In this document: positions 1 through 12,031 of the stretch, piece after piece
Layout of the letters: every line of letters begins with the position of its first letter
How positions within the stretch are numbered: position 1 is the stretch's first letter
NCBI GenBank assembly: GCA_001600175.1
Contig: BCJC01000008.1
Coordinates: forward strand, 250,781 to 314,780
Length of the DNA stretch: 64,000 nt
Direction: 5' to 3'
From: Erythrobasidium yunnanense
Taxonomy: Eukaryota; Basidiomycota; Cystobasidiomycetes; Erythrobasidiales; Erythrobasidiaceae
Translations under genes and position numbers: made by a program
Notes under the pieces: model-generated
The model's input: only the letters and a program-made list of their open reading frames with translations
Told to the model about the DNA's origin: nothing
Database searches by the model: none

Positions 1-282
1 CCTCAGGCATTCAATCAACAGACCAGCATGCCTCGGTGCACTAGTCGATAACATTAACCCTATCATCGGTCATTCATCAGGCTTTGTTTATTCCTGATGA
101 GACATGTGCATGAGACGAAGCTGAAAAGATCCCCAACTTCTCCTCAGGCTGGTCCGACAGGAGGAAGGCTTGACTGCTCGTCTGCATAGCTGAAGTCTTT
201 CTCTCAAGCCCGAACGCCTCTTTCCTCTGCCTTTCTTTCCTGCTTTCTTAGATTCAAATAGTCACGTGCCTGGGCCTTCACT

Positions 283-3200
283 ATGAGGTTCCTTCTCTGT
301 CTGGCGACTGCTTCCATCATCTCTTCTGTCAATGCCTACTTCATCCTCAATAGCGGTAGTCTGGTAGTTGAGCGTATCGATCCTATCGTAAATCCTGGTG
401 CGGTCTCGTCCCACGTCCATAACATCGCTGGAGTGAGTTTCACCATGCCTGACATAATCTCTACGTATACAGCTGACTGGTTGCCTGATACCTTTTCGTA
501 TCTTGCTCGCAGGCCAGCAATATTAACATAAACTCAACCTACGACAGCCTCCAATCATCACGATGCACCACAGTGCCCGTCACTGTAGATAAATCGGCAT
601 ACTGGCAGCCTCGTTAAGCGTATGCTGCTGCTTACGAAGCTCTTGTGCTGACTTCTGCTACAAGAGCTGTATTGGTACAACTTGACGGATCAAACCTACC
701 ACGCAATCGCCTCAGGGATGAACCTCTATTACCTGCAGTATGAAGCTCTTCATGTTTATGATGTGCCTAGATCACCTTGATGACTTGACCGCTGCATAGG
801 CGTCCTGGTCCTAAGAATGAAAAGATTTACGCCTTTCCCAAAGGCCTGCGTATCCTCGCTGGCGATCCTTTCCGCAAATCGTACAATGGCAGTAACTTTG
901 CAGATCAAGCGATCAACTACGTGTGTCAAGACTTCGCTGGCGGACATCAGGGTGACCCTGAATGGCTTGATCGTCCCTCATTCTTCAATCACGGGTAAGT
1001 CTGCTGCTCTCTTGCAGATCGTAGGAAAGGTAGCTAATTTTCATTGCTAAGGTGCCCAGATGGCATGCGAGCGCAAGTCGTCTTTCCAGCCTGCTGGAAC
1101 GGCGTGGATCTCTACAAGACAGATGGCTCTCACATGGCTTACCCTATACAAGCGGTAAAGTGAGTAAGCTTCAAATACCTGGATCGCTTGCTGTGCTGAT
1201 TTTTCGATCGAAAGTACCGGAGATTGCCCTGCTTCTCATCCGGTTCACCTGGTTACCGCATTCCAAGAGTTTGTGTACCGGGTTGATGACTTCCCATTCA
1301 ACGGCAATGGAAGCATTACTTGGGTCTGGGCGAACGGCGACACCACCGGCTATGGCCTGCACGCCGACTTCATGAATGGCTGGGATATCGATGTTCTTCA
1401 AGCTGCAGTCGATCAATGTACAGGGCAGATCGGAGGAAATCTCAAGGATTGTCCGCCTTTCGTACCTTATCTCGACTACGATGCTGCCGCCGCTTGCAAA
1501 ATTGAAGGCCAAATCGTCGACGAGGATGTCGGTCTTGATGGCCCTCTCAACGCTCTTCCCGGCTGCAACCCGCTCTGGAGCGAAGGTCCCAAACCTACAT
1601 GCCCGCCGATGGCCGTACCAGGCTTCAAAAGTCCTGTATCTACGCCTGCAGCTGGCTATACGTATCAGGGATGCATAGCCGAGAGCACAAGCGGACGAGC
1701 ACTCACTGGCGCTACCTTGATCGCATCAAATATGACGGCTGCGTAAGTGTCAATCTCTTGCATTGCGTGTTCGAGGCTGATTATGATCTGCGGCGCTACA
1801 GCGTTTGCACCACATTCTGTGCCTCTCAATCAATGGCATATAGTGGTGTGGAATAGTGAGGCTATCATCTCGAGACTAGCGCGACCCTGAGTGTACTGAC
1901 GATGCCTACCTGCAGTGGTGACGAATGCTATGTAAGGTTACTGACCGCGCCAGTATAATAGCAAAACTGACACCATGCCATTCCAGTGTGGCTCCAGCTT
2001 CTCTAACGGCGCGAGCAATGCAACAATCGCAATGAAATTATGCGGGGTCACCTGCGCTGGCAACGAGAACGAGGATTGCGGCGGCAGCCGTACCCTGTCG
2101 CTGTACTACAACCCATCAGTTGTAGCAGCAAAGCCTCCCTCCCAGCCTGCACCTGGCTACTCATACTTTGGCTGCCTGCACGAACCGAAGAGTGGCCGCC
2201 TGTTCACCGGAGCTTCTACAACCTCTTCCAAGAACATGTCTTCTGCAACCTGTACCGCATTCTGTGCAAGCAGCGGCTTTGAATGGGCTGGGTAAGTAGG
2301 CTTTTCATAGATTGTTGAATAATGCTGACCTTGCTATTAGTTTGGAGTATGGCAGCGAATGCTACGTAAGTAACCTTCTCGTATATGGTGGATGATACTA
2401 AGTTTCCATATAGTGTGGCTCCCGATTCTCGAATGGGGGAAGCAATGCTACGCTACCAGACGGATCATGCTCAATGCCGTGCTCAGGAGCGGCGAACGAG
2501 AACTGCGGAGCTGGCTCAATTCTATCAGTCTACCGCAACCCCGCCAACCACGTTGGAGACACTCCCGCACTTCCCCTAGGATGGAACGGCGTCGGATGTT
2601 ATCAGGATTCTACGAGCTCCCGCACGCTCAAGGGCTATACGTACGCCAACCGCAACATGACAATCGACAGCTGTGTTGCTACCTGTAGCGCAAAAGGCTT
2701 CGGTTATGCCGGGCTCGAATATGGCGTAAGTGTGTCCGTGAGATAGTTTAATGAAGCTAAATATTTCTCCTCGTACAGCAAGAGTGCTACTGCGGCTCCT
2801 CCATGCCGACCAGCCAGGTCAGCAATAACTGTAACATGGGCTGCGCCGGCGACAAGCGATACAACTGCGGTGGATGTGAGTTGACGACAAGTACCGCCAG
2901 CTAAGCTCCCGCTGATTGCCTCTCATGTAGCTGCTGCCCTCAGCGTGGTACGTCCAGCCTCGGGAAACCTACAGCTGGCTCTTAATCTTGTTTGCAGTTC
3001 TCCAATGTTCAGGTCACCTCCCCTGGCTATGTCTACCAAGGATGCGTCCACGAAGCATCGAGTGGCAGACTATTGATCGGCGCCTCCACGACATCCGACT
3101 CCATGACGGCAGCAGTCTGCACATCCTTCTGCGCTCAGAAAGGCCATCAATTTTCGGGCGTGGAATATGGCCAAGAGTGTTATGTGAGTAGATTTGGCTA

Positions 3201-3923
3201 GCATGATCATGTCCTGCTGACAGAGACTTAAGTGCGGCTCCTACTTTAATGGCGGTTCTCCCCAGACTCTGGACGCTTCCCAATGCCAATTCCCCTGCTC
3301 AGGCGACTCCAACAGCATTTGTGGAGGATATTCGACTCTCTCCCTGTACCGTAATGCTGCTCTGGCTCCTGCACCTGAAACCTTGCCAGCGTAAGCAACT
3401 TCAGCAGATCCTTTTCTTTCACTGATAAAGTTCTTACTGCAGGGGATGGACCGCGTCGGGGTGCTTCACCGATTTGCAGAACAGTACCCGAGCTCTATCT
3501 TCGTACACCTTCGCCAGCTCGAACATGACAGCTTCCACGTGCCTGCAGACTTGCCAGTCTCGAGGCTACGCTGTCGGTGGAACAGAGTACTCCTCTGAAT
3601 GTTACTGTGGAGATGCTCTTCAATACAGCGGTAGGCTCACAAGCTAGCGATGTCTGGTCAGCTTCTGACCTTTGTTACCTGCAGTCGCAAGTAATGCGTG
3701 CTCGATGCCATGTTCTGGTGCGCCAGCCTATCCATGCGGAGGATCAGCGGCACTGTCTGTCGTGTGTGACGATTTTTGAAGCATCTCGGAGGCTAGCTGA
3801 CGATTTTCTGACCAGTACACCTACTCAAACACGACGAGCTTATCGGGCAGAGCTGTCAAAGCGGCTAGCGTACATGGCGCAAGGGCCTTGACTGGGAAGA
3901 GTGCTTGGAGCCATCGAAAGTAG
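283..3923 (+). CDS. Secreted DUF1996 protein with five WSC domains
   Basis: The protein opens with a signal peptide (about residues 1-18, cleavage after SSVNA). A DUF1996 domain follows, with the usual early segment RCTTVPVTVDKSAYWQP and the later CPDGMRAQVVFPACWNG block. Five cysteine-rich WSC domains come next, starting near 1640, 2150, 2580, 3010 and 3450; each opens like GYTYQGC and carries Y-G-x-E-C-Y-C-G and C-x-M-x-C-x-G. WSC domains bind carbohydrate, and DUF1996-WSC proteins are known as secreted fungal proteins, so a wall or extracellular role is inferred. Many short introns interrupt it, often inside WSC modules. The last exon, after an acceptor near 3818, gives a short tail and stops at 3921-3923. 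I see no transmembrane helix or GPI signal, so it is probably released or wall-bound rather than a WSC stress sensor. The exon model in 530-1160 is the least certain. Confidence 0.85.
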
Positions 3924-4121
3924 AAGTGGGCGTCTGCGGACACATCTTTGTCTCGCATTCTGAGAATCGACAGAATTATATACCATGAAATAGGGGATAA
4001 TAGAGTGGTCGCATAGCGTGAAATACATAAGCCAACGAGCGTGCTCGTTCGCGCTGGTGCGAAGTAGCAGCCCTTGGAATCGACTTCTTGCTCTCTTCGC
4101 CTACTGACTTCTGCGAATACA

Positions 4122-5519
4122 ATGGTCAACGAGAAGAGGAAAGGAGCCCAACAGGGTGGAAGAGGGGATGGCTCAGGAAAGAAGCGCCGTACTGCAGGCG
4201 GCTCTGGCTACAAGCCAGCAAACAGCTTGAGCGAGATTCGCGGTCAAGGGATGTGGATAACATGCACTCGAGGAAAGGAAGCGAGAACTGTTACGGAGGC
4301 GTATGATATGCTCAATGAGGTGCGCTGCTGGCTGGGCGAGCTTGTGGGAGAGGTGACTGATTCTTGGACTTGCAGGCTGCAGACAAGCTGTATCCTGAAA
4401 CGTCGACAGCTTCGACAAGTAAGAGCAAGATTGAAGATCTGGACAACGAAGACGATGAAGATGATATCGAAGCGCAAATTGCGAAAGAGCTGAACGATAT
4501 GCAACCAAAAGACAAAGCTGAGAGAAAGAAGATGCGCTTCATGAGCGTCAAGACAAACTGCGAATGCTGTTGGTGCATCCTCAAACTCCTCATCCTTCCA
4601 TCCTGACCGCGGTATGACAGTGGCCTGGATATCATGTCAACCGCCTTGCGATCCGGTCAATTTGGCAGAAAGTATCGTCAAAGAGTTGCAGAATGGTGGT
4701 GCTGTACGCTCAAGGTAAGCTTCCAGTTACTTGCGCAGAAATCTCTGCTAATCTGGCCTGCAGACATATTCAACGCCTCACGCCAGTATCTTCAACAGGC
4801 CATGCCGATGCTGACAGTCTGAAGACGATAGCATACAAAGTCTTACAACCTCACTTTGCACCGGAGAACTACACGACCGACGAGCGGGACGAGGACATGC
4901 CGATCAAAGTAAGCTATGTTACAAACGTCGATGTATAGCTTGTCCAGGCTGACTCTGCGTGAAGTACCGCATAGAACCCTTCTTGCGTCAACATACAGCA
5001 TCCTTGAGTCGGGACGTTGTCAATGAAGTTATAGGTGAAGTCGTGAGGGATCTTACGAATTCAGCATTCCAATATCCGATAGAGGTGGATACACAGGCTG
5101 CCGCTGCGGTGGAAGAGGCAAAGGAAGGAGAAGTGATAGTAGAGCCTGAGCAGGACGTGCCTACAAACGCATCTACCGAAGCAGCGGCAGAAGAAGCCGA
5201 GACGCCTCAGCATGGCATAGTACCTAGCACAGCGGACGGAAGCGCGAAAGGCCAGACTGTGAAGCCGAAAGACCCTCCACCTATCCTGCCAGCGGTCCGG
5301 CGACGTGCATATGTCGACCTCAAGAACCCGACCCACGTTATCCTAGTATCAGCTCTTAAGGGTGTATGCGGCATCTCAATAGTCAAGGGCTGGCAGGAGG
5401 GCAAGAAGTTCAACATTCAGACGCTTAGCGAACGAAAGCTTGAGGAGAAGTCGGAAGAAAGGAAGGAAGACGTTCAATCTGCGGACAAGATGGCGCAAGA
5501 GGAGAGCAAGACGGAGTAG
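4122..5519 (+). CDS. TAN1: THUMP-domain tRNA acetylation cofactor Tan1
   Basis: Tan1 (THUMPD1 in animals) binds tRNA through its THUMP domain and helps the Kre33/NAT10 acetyltransferase make N4-acetylcytidine at position 12 of tRNA-Ser and tRNA-Leu. The N-terminus is basic and disordered (MVNEKRKGAQQGG). The family core GMWITCTRGKEARTVTEAYDMLNE follows, then an acidic stretch. The THUMP part reads YRIEPFLRQHTASLSRDVV and, near the end, VDLKNPTHVILVSALKGVCG with ISIVKGW. An Ala/Glu-rich insert of about 70 residues sits inside the THUMP region (near 5090-5280) and is probably disordered. Several short introns are needed, for example from 4319 to about 4374. Family assignment rests on the ordered motifs and is firm; the middle exon joins near 4570-4770 are less so. 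Confidence 0.88.
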
Positions 5520-5620
5520 AAGCCTCTACTGTAGTGTTATCACTACGATATACAAAGTTATCAAGCAAAGCCTTGATATGCCATTCCGCAGCACCTTCGA
5601 GCTAAACGAGTATCTCTTAT

Positions 5621-7018
5621 CTAAGGCCTCCCTTGTCCGTGCGCATTGCTGAGATGCGTCGATGGAGCGCTAGAACTGGATCCCAGGCTAGAGTCTCTTC
5701 TCGTGCTCTCAGTATCCATATACAGAGGATCCGGGCGTGCTGGATCTAGAGGGATTGCGTTGCTGCCGTTAATGATCCAATTTTGTGCCCACGGAGGAAA
5801 TGTGTGAAGAGGAGGTACAGTGCCCCAGCGTGCTGAAACCGTCGGCTCCCGATTTGTGAGGTAATTCCTGGCTGCATCGTCTACAGGCGGAAGACGCCAA
5901 CTAGCTGGAATTGGAGGCTTTTGCGGAGCTGCCTCGGACTGAAAGCTCGTTGATGGCATACCTCTATTGACAGCAGGCATGCTTGTACTGACAGCAGGCG
6001 CGTGCAGAGGCTCCAGCCTAGGCAAGGGCGATCCCACTGGCGGCAACATCGACAGCCTTCTTCGCCTGGCTGGAGGTTCCGCGGTCGATGAAGCTTGAAC
6101 GCCCATATCCATATTGATCGGCGGCAGTCTATCTCCTGGCACAGCAGAAGGCTGCCGTGCCTTTTGCGAAGCAGATCTCAATGTACGGCCGCTTGTGCCG
6201 CTTGAAGCGGCAGAAGAGGCACGCATAGATGGGATAGGAGGAAGAGGTGGCATTTCTGGCAGAGACCATTGGTTGATAGATGCGCTTGTAGGAGCAGAGT
6301 GATCCCTGGTCGGCCAGTCCTCCGCGGGCGGACTAGTTCGGGAGAGTTTGCGCCGCCTGCTCGGTTGAGCAGATAGGCTGGTACTGCTGGCGAAGGCGTC
6401 TGTGAGACCTCCTGCATCGCTTCTTAAATGTTGTGAGGGCAAAGAGCCAGGCATAGAGAAGTGTGTGGCTATCGGATCGAAGGTCGACGCTTGCGACGCC
6501 TTGCCAGAGGAAGATCCATACGAGCTTGGGCGTGACTCGTAGCGCACATTGCCAATTCCGAAGCTGTCCTCCATGCTAGTTGAGGCTGATGTGAAAGCGA
6601 ACCCTGAAGGTGAGAAACGTGGCGAGTGAACAGGCGACAGTCAGCTCTACGAAGGACGTCATACGTAGAAAGAAGAGTCAGGAACCTCCCGTCCCTTCTA
6701 GAGGATCGCTCCACAGAAAGTCTGCAGAACGGCTTGACGGGCGACCGTCCAAATAGTCGAAGGTATCCTGAGATGAGCTGTCAGCTTTGCTAAGGAGAAG
6801 AGCGCAGACCGTCTTACTGTTTTGGAGGAGGTGTTTCTGACAACATCAGAAGGAAGGCCTTGGAAGATAGAAGGATCCAAAGAAAAGGAAGCACGTCTGC
6901 TTCGAGAGAGACTGGAAGGGGAAGACTGGAAAGACGAATAGGAAGAACCAGAAGAGCCTGGTCTGCTGCTTCGCTCTTCGGGAAGATATGGGTTTGAAAA
7001 GGGATTATTTCTGGACAT
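5621..7018 (-). CDS. Disordered Ser/Pro/Arg-rich hypothetical protein
   Basis: I do not recognise this protein. The start is the ATG at 7016-7018 (MSRNNPFSNPYLPEERSS). Two introns join exon 1 (ends KT) to a small exon reading DTFDYLDGRPSSRSADFLW, then to the long exon beginning GFAFTSASTS. The product is about 420 residues and mostly low complexity: Ser-rich at the N-terminus, then Pro/Ser/Arg-rich with PSRRRKLSRTSPP and PARRRRLSMLPP, which look like basic or phosphorylatable patches. The only segment resembling a folded motif is near the C-terminus (NYLTNREPTVSARW, LHTFPPWAQNWIING). An NPF motif at residues 5-7 could bind EH domains, but this is speculative. It is divergently transcribed from the DXO/Rai1 gene. 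Confidence 0.6.
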
Positions 7019-7580
7019 CTGGTCGCTTTCTTCGTGTATGCAGGAAAGCAGAGCAGAGAGAGGAAAGAAGGGAGCAGAAAGGACGAAGAACAAGGAGAAA
7101 ATATGTACATGCAGACTGTCCCAGCTGTAGCAAGCTAGAGCGAAGCATTTTTGTACTGCTAGCGGGGATAGAGAGACTGGCGACTTCGCGCTGTCGGACA
7201 TGGCACGGAATTGCTGTGACACTTGTTCAGTTTACATGCTAGGCTGCGAAGATCGTCCACGAAGCGATACGGGAGAGGGATTGGCATAGAGTTCTGACGT
7301 GTGGCGAACCAGAGATGGACTGCTCAACGCTACCGAGTACGTGAAGAGGTGGAGATAGGGTTTAGAATATATCTTGTTTATACAGCGCGCAAGTCGGAGG
7401 AGATGCGTTTCAAGCCGGAGCCAGCGAAGATGGTCGGTCAGTCAGTTCAGCGCATATGATTCAGAGCAGTCGCGTAGCCGTTGTCAGCAGTACACAAGGA
7501 GGGAGACTTGCTTATCGCACTCGTAGCTTGGATGGAACCGGCCCTTCGTTGGTCTGGTTTACACAGCTCCAGCCAGAGAC
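7019..7580. promoter_or_regulatory. Divergent intergenic region, 562 bp
   Basis: The two start codons at 7018 (minus) and 7581 (plus) bracket this stretch, so it should hold both promoters and 5' leaders. The first part on the minus strand is pyrimidine-rich, as in many fungal leaders. No convincing gene or RNA was seen. Confidence 0.4.
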
Positions 7581-9072
7581 ATGATGGAGGCAGCTCGACT
7601 GCAACTACAGCCTCCAGATAGCTACGCTTCAAGCAATCCCGCCTTACTTGGTCAACCGCAGCTGTTTCAGACTTTCTCGTATGACGAGGACCGCGAGTTG
7701 TTGCTGGACGCTGAGCGACGAGACCGGTCTCTGCGCTGGTACAAGCAGAGCACGCTGGGTCTGGACTTGCGCTATGGATTCGAACGATGCGTATGGCGTC
7801 CTGATGACCTGGACGAAGGCCTTGACGGGCTGCTCGAAAGGTGCCGACACGCGAAACCGTGGTGTACCTCAGATCCTTGCGCTGAATCTTGGACTTCTGG
7901 ACGCATCTATCCAGTCTTCTATATGGTCTCAAAGCTGCAAAGACGGGAGAAGCGCTGGCCGATATGCTGGCACAAGCTCAAGTTGTGACCTGGCGAGGGA
8001 TGTTGACCAAAATCATGACAAGCGTCTACGAAGAAAGCGAAGGCTGGGAGATGAATGCAATGATGCTGGATGGCTGTCTCTACCTCGAGCAGAACAAGAC
8101 AGCGGCTCCGAAACGAAAGCTACCTCAGGATGGTCCACAGAAGCTGCAGACTTACTTTGGGTATGCACTGCAGCCTCTTGTATTATGGCAATAACTGACA
8201 TGCCGTTTGTCATGCGCAGCTACTCTTTCGAATCATTCTCTACCGCCGACACGCCTTACCCTTCAGCAGACAAGAGCTGGGGCGGCGATGTCAACACCAA
8301 CGTCCAATGGGCAGGTGTGGTGCGCACAAGTCTAGGAGGTATACCTATGATCGTAGGCGGAGAGGTCGATTGCGTACATGAAGGTGCTGGAGTCGAGACA
8401 GGGCTCGATGTTAGCGCATTCATCGAGCTCAAGACGAACCTAGTCATTGAGGGACCTCGAGATGAGATGCGCTTTGAAAGGTGCGGCTATAGCGCTATCG
8501 CGAATCCGTCCATGCTAACAATCGACTTTCAGATACAAGCTTCTGAAGCATTATATTCAGAGTAGTAGGTCTTAGATTGACTTTACAGTCTATCACCATC
8601 AACTAATGCGTTCGTACCCATAGTCCTGCTTGGAGTCCCCTCAATCATCCTCGGCTTCCGTCAGAATAATGGCATTCTTAGCGGGATACAGTCGTTCGAG
8701 ACGCAAGATATTCCCTCTCTCGTTGTGGGCAAGCCACACGCCTGGCATGCATCTTCCTGCTTCAACTCAGGCCATGCAATTCTACAATTCATCACCAAGA
8801 CGCTGCAAGCTTCACCTGAAGTCAAGGCATACGATCAGGCCTCGCAAGACAATGCAGCTCCTGTGTTCCTCATCTCTTTCAAGCCCGCGAATAGAGAAGT
8901 GAAGGATGCAGCTATCACTATACGGAAGCAGTCGATTGCCGAAATCGAGCAGCTACAAGCGGGCAAGGCAAACCGAGAGAAGCGAGTAGGCTTTTTACTG
9001 GAGAAATGGGTGCAGGCTATGCCGCGCAACAGGTGCGCCAATGCTTCCCATATGCATCGCGTGCCCAACTGA
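7581..9072 (+). CDS. RAI1: DXO/Rai1-family decapping and NAD-cap nuclease
   Basis: Rai1/DXO enzymes remove incomplete or NAD caps from RNA 5' ends; yeast Rai1 also supports the nuclear exonuclease Rat1. Five exons fit in phase: 7581-7840, 7915-8160, 8220-8480, 8533-8564 and 8624-9072. They give 415 residues, close to yeast Rai1 (387) and human DXO (396). Family blocks appear in order: VTWRGMLTKIM, the metal-binding GGEVDC, the E-x-K motif in FIELKTN, and YIQSILLGVPSIILGFRQ. The acidic and lysine active-site residues are present. A 32-nt exon lies between two introns just before the LLGVP block. A possible extra terminal intron (donor near 9033) would replace the last residues and end near 9100; I kept the simpler stop. 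The 3' end faces the convergent gene ending at 9256. Confidence 0.9.
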
Positions 9073-9255
9073 ACTGTCCCTCGGCAGGAATAACGCCTAG
9101 ACTCCAAGGCTCAAGTCGGCTAAATCTGCACGTCTAAAACCAACGGGACCATTCGCAAAACAAAACGCTGCACGCTATATGGAAGATGCGCATGGTCTTG
9201 AAAGTGGCTGGAAGTCGCTACACAATTATTATGGGCTGTGTTCCTCATTGCACAA

Positions 9256-10108
9256 TCACCCATTGGCCGCTGCTTTATACGCCTAGGGATGACGGTAGGT
9301 CAGTAGCCACAGGATTTGCCTGCATTTGTACGCGGCTTACCTCTTGGTCTTCCAGAAAGCCCAAATAAGCTAGCGCAACGGCGACGAAGAAGGTCCTTTC
9401 GACATTCAGGCTATCAATGATTGAGTGATCCAGAGAGATACGACCGTGCGTGTCGCTATGCAGGAGCGAAGGATGGTCTTCATAGATTGACATCGGAACC
9501 GCTCGACCGCTGTCCTGCAAATTCAAGCTGTTTCGGGGATGTCAGCGCAGAACATGAACACATACGATGTTGTAGCTACGTGAAGGAATTCCTCTTGCTA
9601 GCGAAGGTTTCTGCAAGAGAGCGTAACGATATCCGCGACTTCGTCGAGGTCGCTTGATGGTCTGGCGCCAGCACGAAAGACGCTTCTCTTGCCTCATTCG
9701 CTTCTGATCCATCTTGTACAGGCGTCGTACGCGCAGGTCGGTAGCGGAGCTTGAAGCTGAATTCGCTTGGATTGCTGCGACCAGGAACGAGGTTTACATA
9801 GGGCTGTAGGGAAGTGAAGGCCTTTTCGGATGATTTTATGACGAGATACCATCCTCGAGTAGGCTGGTGGATCGAGCATGATGCGGTGCTATCATTGTTT
9901 TGAACGCGCTCGACAATCTCGTCAGAAACGATCTCTCTTTCCTGGACAACTGGAATAAGCGAGAGATACAGTTGCAGCGACACTGTAGTCTGCTCACGCT
10001 CGACCAAACGACGCGTCCGCTGTCACTGGACTCCCGTATCTCGAAACTTCGCTTGCCGAGGTTATGCTTCGTCGCCAGCAGATACTGAGACTCAGTAGAC
10101 TGATGCAT
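9256..10108 (-). CDS. Small conserved hypothetical protein
   Basis: No family recognised. The model starts at the ATG at 10106-10108 (MHQSTESQYLLATKHNLGKR). It uses a short intron (donor GTGAGC, acceptor just before ERE), a second intron that removes a TAG and joins SFT to LNLQDSGRAVP, and a third that gives the terminal residues EDQEAYKAAANG. The product is about 230 residues. The C-terminal third, with HGRISLDHSIIDSLNVERTF followed by FFVAVALAYLGFLEDQE, looks folded and could hold one hydrophobic helix. The middle part (GWYLVIKSSEKAFTSLQPYV, FSFKLRYRPARTTP) looks beta-rich. Exon phases are consistent and no frame break is needed, which supports a real gene. Function is unknown. Confidence 0.6.
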
Positions 10109-10272
10109 AGCGTTCTGAGGCAAGCGAAAACACTGCAGAATATACTCGAGGTACTAGAATCGTCAAGAGCGAGACGATGTCACCGTGCAGAAGCTGTGTG
10201 CGCATGCTCTGTTACGCTACATCAATTCGGCTGCACACTGCTGCCTTTTCACCTCTATTCAACATGCTCACT

Positions 10273-11549
10273 CTACTTCGTCAAATCGTACACCTTTCCG
10301 GTTTCTGCGCTTTGCAGAGCACCTTCAACGAGTGCCAGATCCTTGAATGCAGCGCTGGCACTGGTCTTTACATATACTTCTTTTGCTTCTGCACTATCGA
10401 AGCCTCCCAAGATAGCTCTTGCGAAAGCTTTCATCTCCTCAGGAACACCGTCGCTCGCGATCTCCTGCTCCTTCAGTACACCGTCTTTGTTGAACAGGCG
10501 CATTGCCCACACAGCTCCGCCTGAACCGAGCTTTGAACCTTTACCGAACTGGAGTGTCATTGTGAGTACAGCTTTAGAGCCCTTGAAGGTGTAGACTTTG
10601 GCAGATTCCTGCTCGGTGCCGAAAGAAATATTGAAGTTGCCATTGACTCCTGCAGATGTCTGCAGTATACCTATCAGGGTATCTTTTGGTGGTAGGTGCT
10701 CCTGTAGCTGGGATGAAAAGGCAGATACAGCTGTGATCTGTGTATTCTGATATCCGCCGAGAGCCCATCGTAGTCCAGCAAAGAAGTGAACACCTCCATC
10801 AAGCAGATAGCCACCTTGATATTCAGGTTTGCGTCTCCATTCGGTCTTATTATACTTCATGTCTGTAAAGGACGGGTCAGCTGGATCTAGTCCCAAGAGG
10901 CTGAAGGCGTACCGATATCGTTGTAGGCATAGAAGTCGAAGCCAAACGAGCGCAGCTCGCCGATTGCGCCACTGGCAAGGATCTTCCTTGCTTCAACGAA
11001 CGCAGGCTCGTACTAGAGACAGATGTATGAGCGAGATTCAGACAAATGAATACACGGAGGACCTACCGGCCATTGTTCAGCGATGATCCAGTGCAGTCCT
11101 TTAGGTCTGTAAGTCTTCTCCCATTGCGCTATCAGCTCTTTCGCTGATTTGATATCTTTGTGGACCGGCTTCTCAGAAATGACGTTCTTTCCAGCTTCCC
11201 AGCATTGGCGGATGATATCAGGTTGTCCGAGGATAGGAAGAGACAGAATGACGGTTTCTATGTCCTTGCGAGCGAGAAGAGCAGCAAGATCACCGTTGGG
11301 TGATCCTTCCCAGTAGACGCCGGCGTCAGGAGCATACGATAGCTTCTTCGTGTCTTCTTGTAGAGCTTTGACAGAGCTCTCTGATCTGCTCCAGATAGCT
11401 TTCAGTGCGAAGTCTGAAACTTGCTGGATAGCCGGAAGATGCTGTAATCATGCGTTGGTCGATTGATTGCAAGAGAGTTGAGAGGGCACAGATAGGCCTA
11501 CAGCAGTTCTGGCAAAGATACCTCCTCCTAGAAGTGCGACGCCGTGCAT
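10273..11549 (-). CDS. Gfo/Idh/MocA-family NAD(P)-dependent oxidoreductase
   Basis: The start MHGVALLGGGIFARTA shows the Rossmann GGGIF dinucleotide turn. An intron joins it to an HLPAIQ segment typical of the family. The catalytic-region signature EKPV follows (VISEKPVHKD), then EQWPYEPAF, and the C-terminal alpha/beta domain begins near YQGGYLLDGGVHF, where the DGG-x-H motif is conserved. Family members oxidise or reduce sugars, inositols and related compounds; the substrate cannot be told here. At about 365-370 residues the length is normal. Three or four short introns interrupt the 5' half (near 10900, 11015-11065 and 11440-11500). Its 3' end lies 164 bp from the start of the hypothetical gene at 10108, on the same strand. 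Confidence 0.87.
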
Positions 11550-12031
11550 TTTGGTTGTGTAGAAAGGGTAAGAGGGAAGAAGCAACCCTGAATCTCGGCG
11601 CATTGAATTCTCGTTGACTCTCGACTTAACAACCTATTTTTGACAACCTAGACTATGTCATCAAACTACCTCTGAGATATTCCTGGACAGCATCTCCTGC
11701 CTACACCTTTGCTCTCCATACCTCCGATTCCCTGTCCTAATTCCTTAGACGCTGGTAGGAGGCACGAGCGTAGTTGAGCGGGTACTCGTGAAGCCTTGCT
11801 GCACACCAAGCGGCCAACCGAATGCGTCCTTACGCTGCGTCACCATCTGGACCTGACTCGCATAGGCAGCAACGCTGCAATCTTCCGAACTTGGTTATGT
11901 GAAAGGTTGTAGACACTGTCCCTACTGTGAATGATGATAGAGTCTCTGGTCCCTGAGGATCACTAGCGCTGTTCAGGCGGTCGGGCAGGCTACACCGAAC
12001 GCAGGAACGAGGCTGATGTGTTGGTCGGGGA
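11550..12031. other. Intergenic, 482 bp
   Basis: This separates the start of the oxidoreductase gene from the stop of the GNAT gene, both on the minus strand, so it should hold the oxidoreductase promoter and the GNAT 3' end. No ORF with coding character, RNA gene or repeat was seen. Confidence 0.4.
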
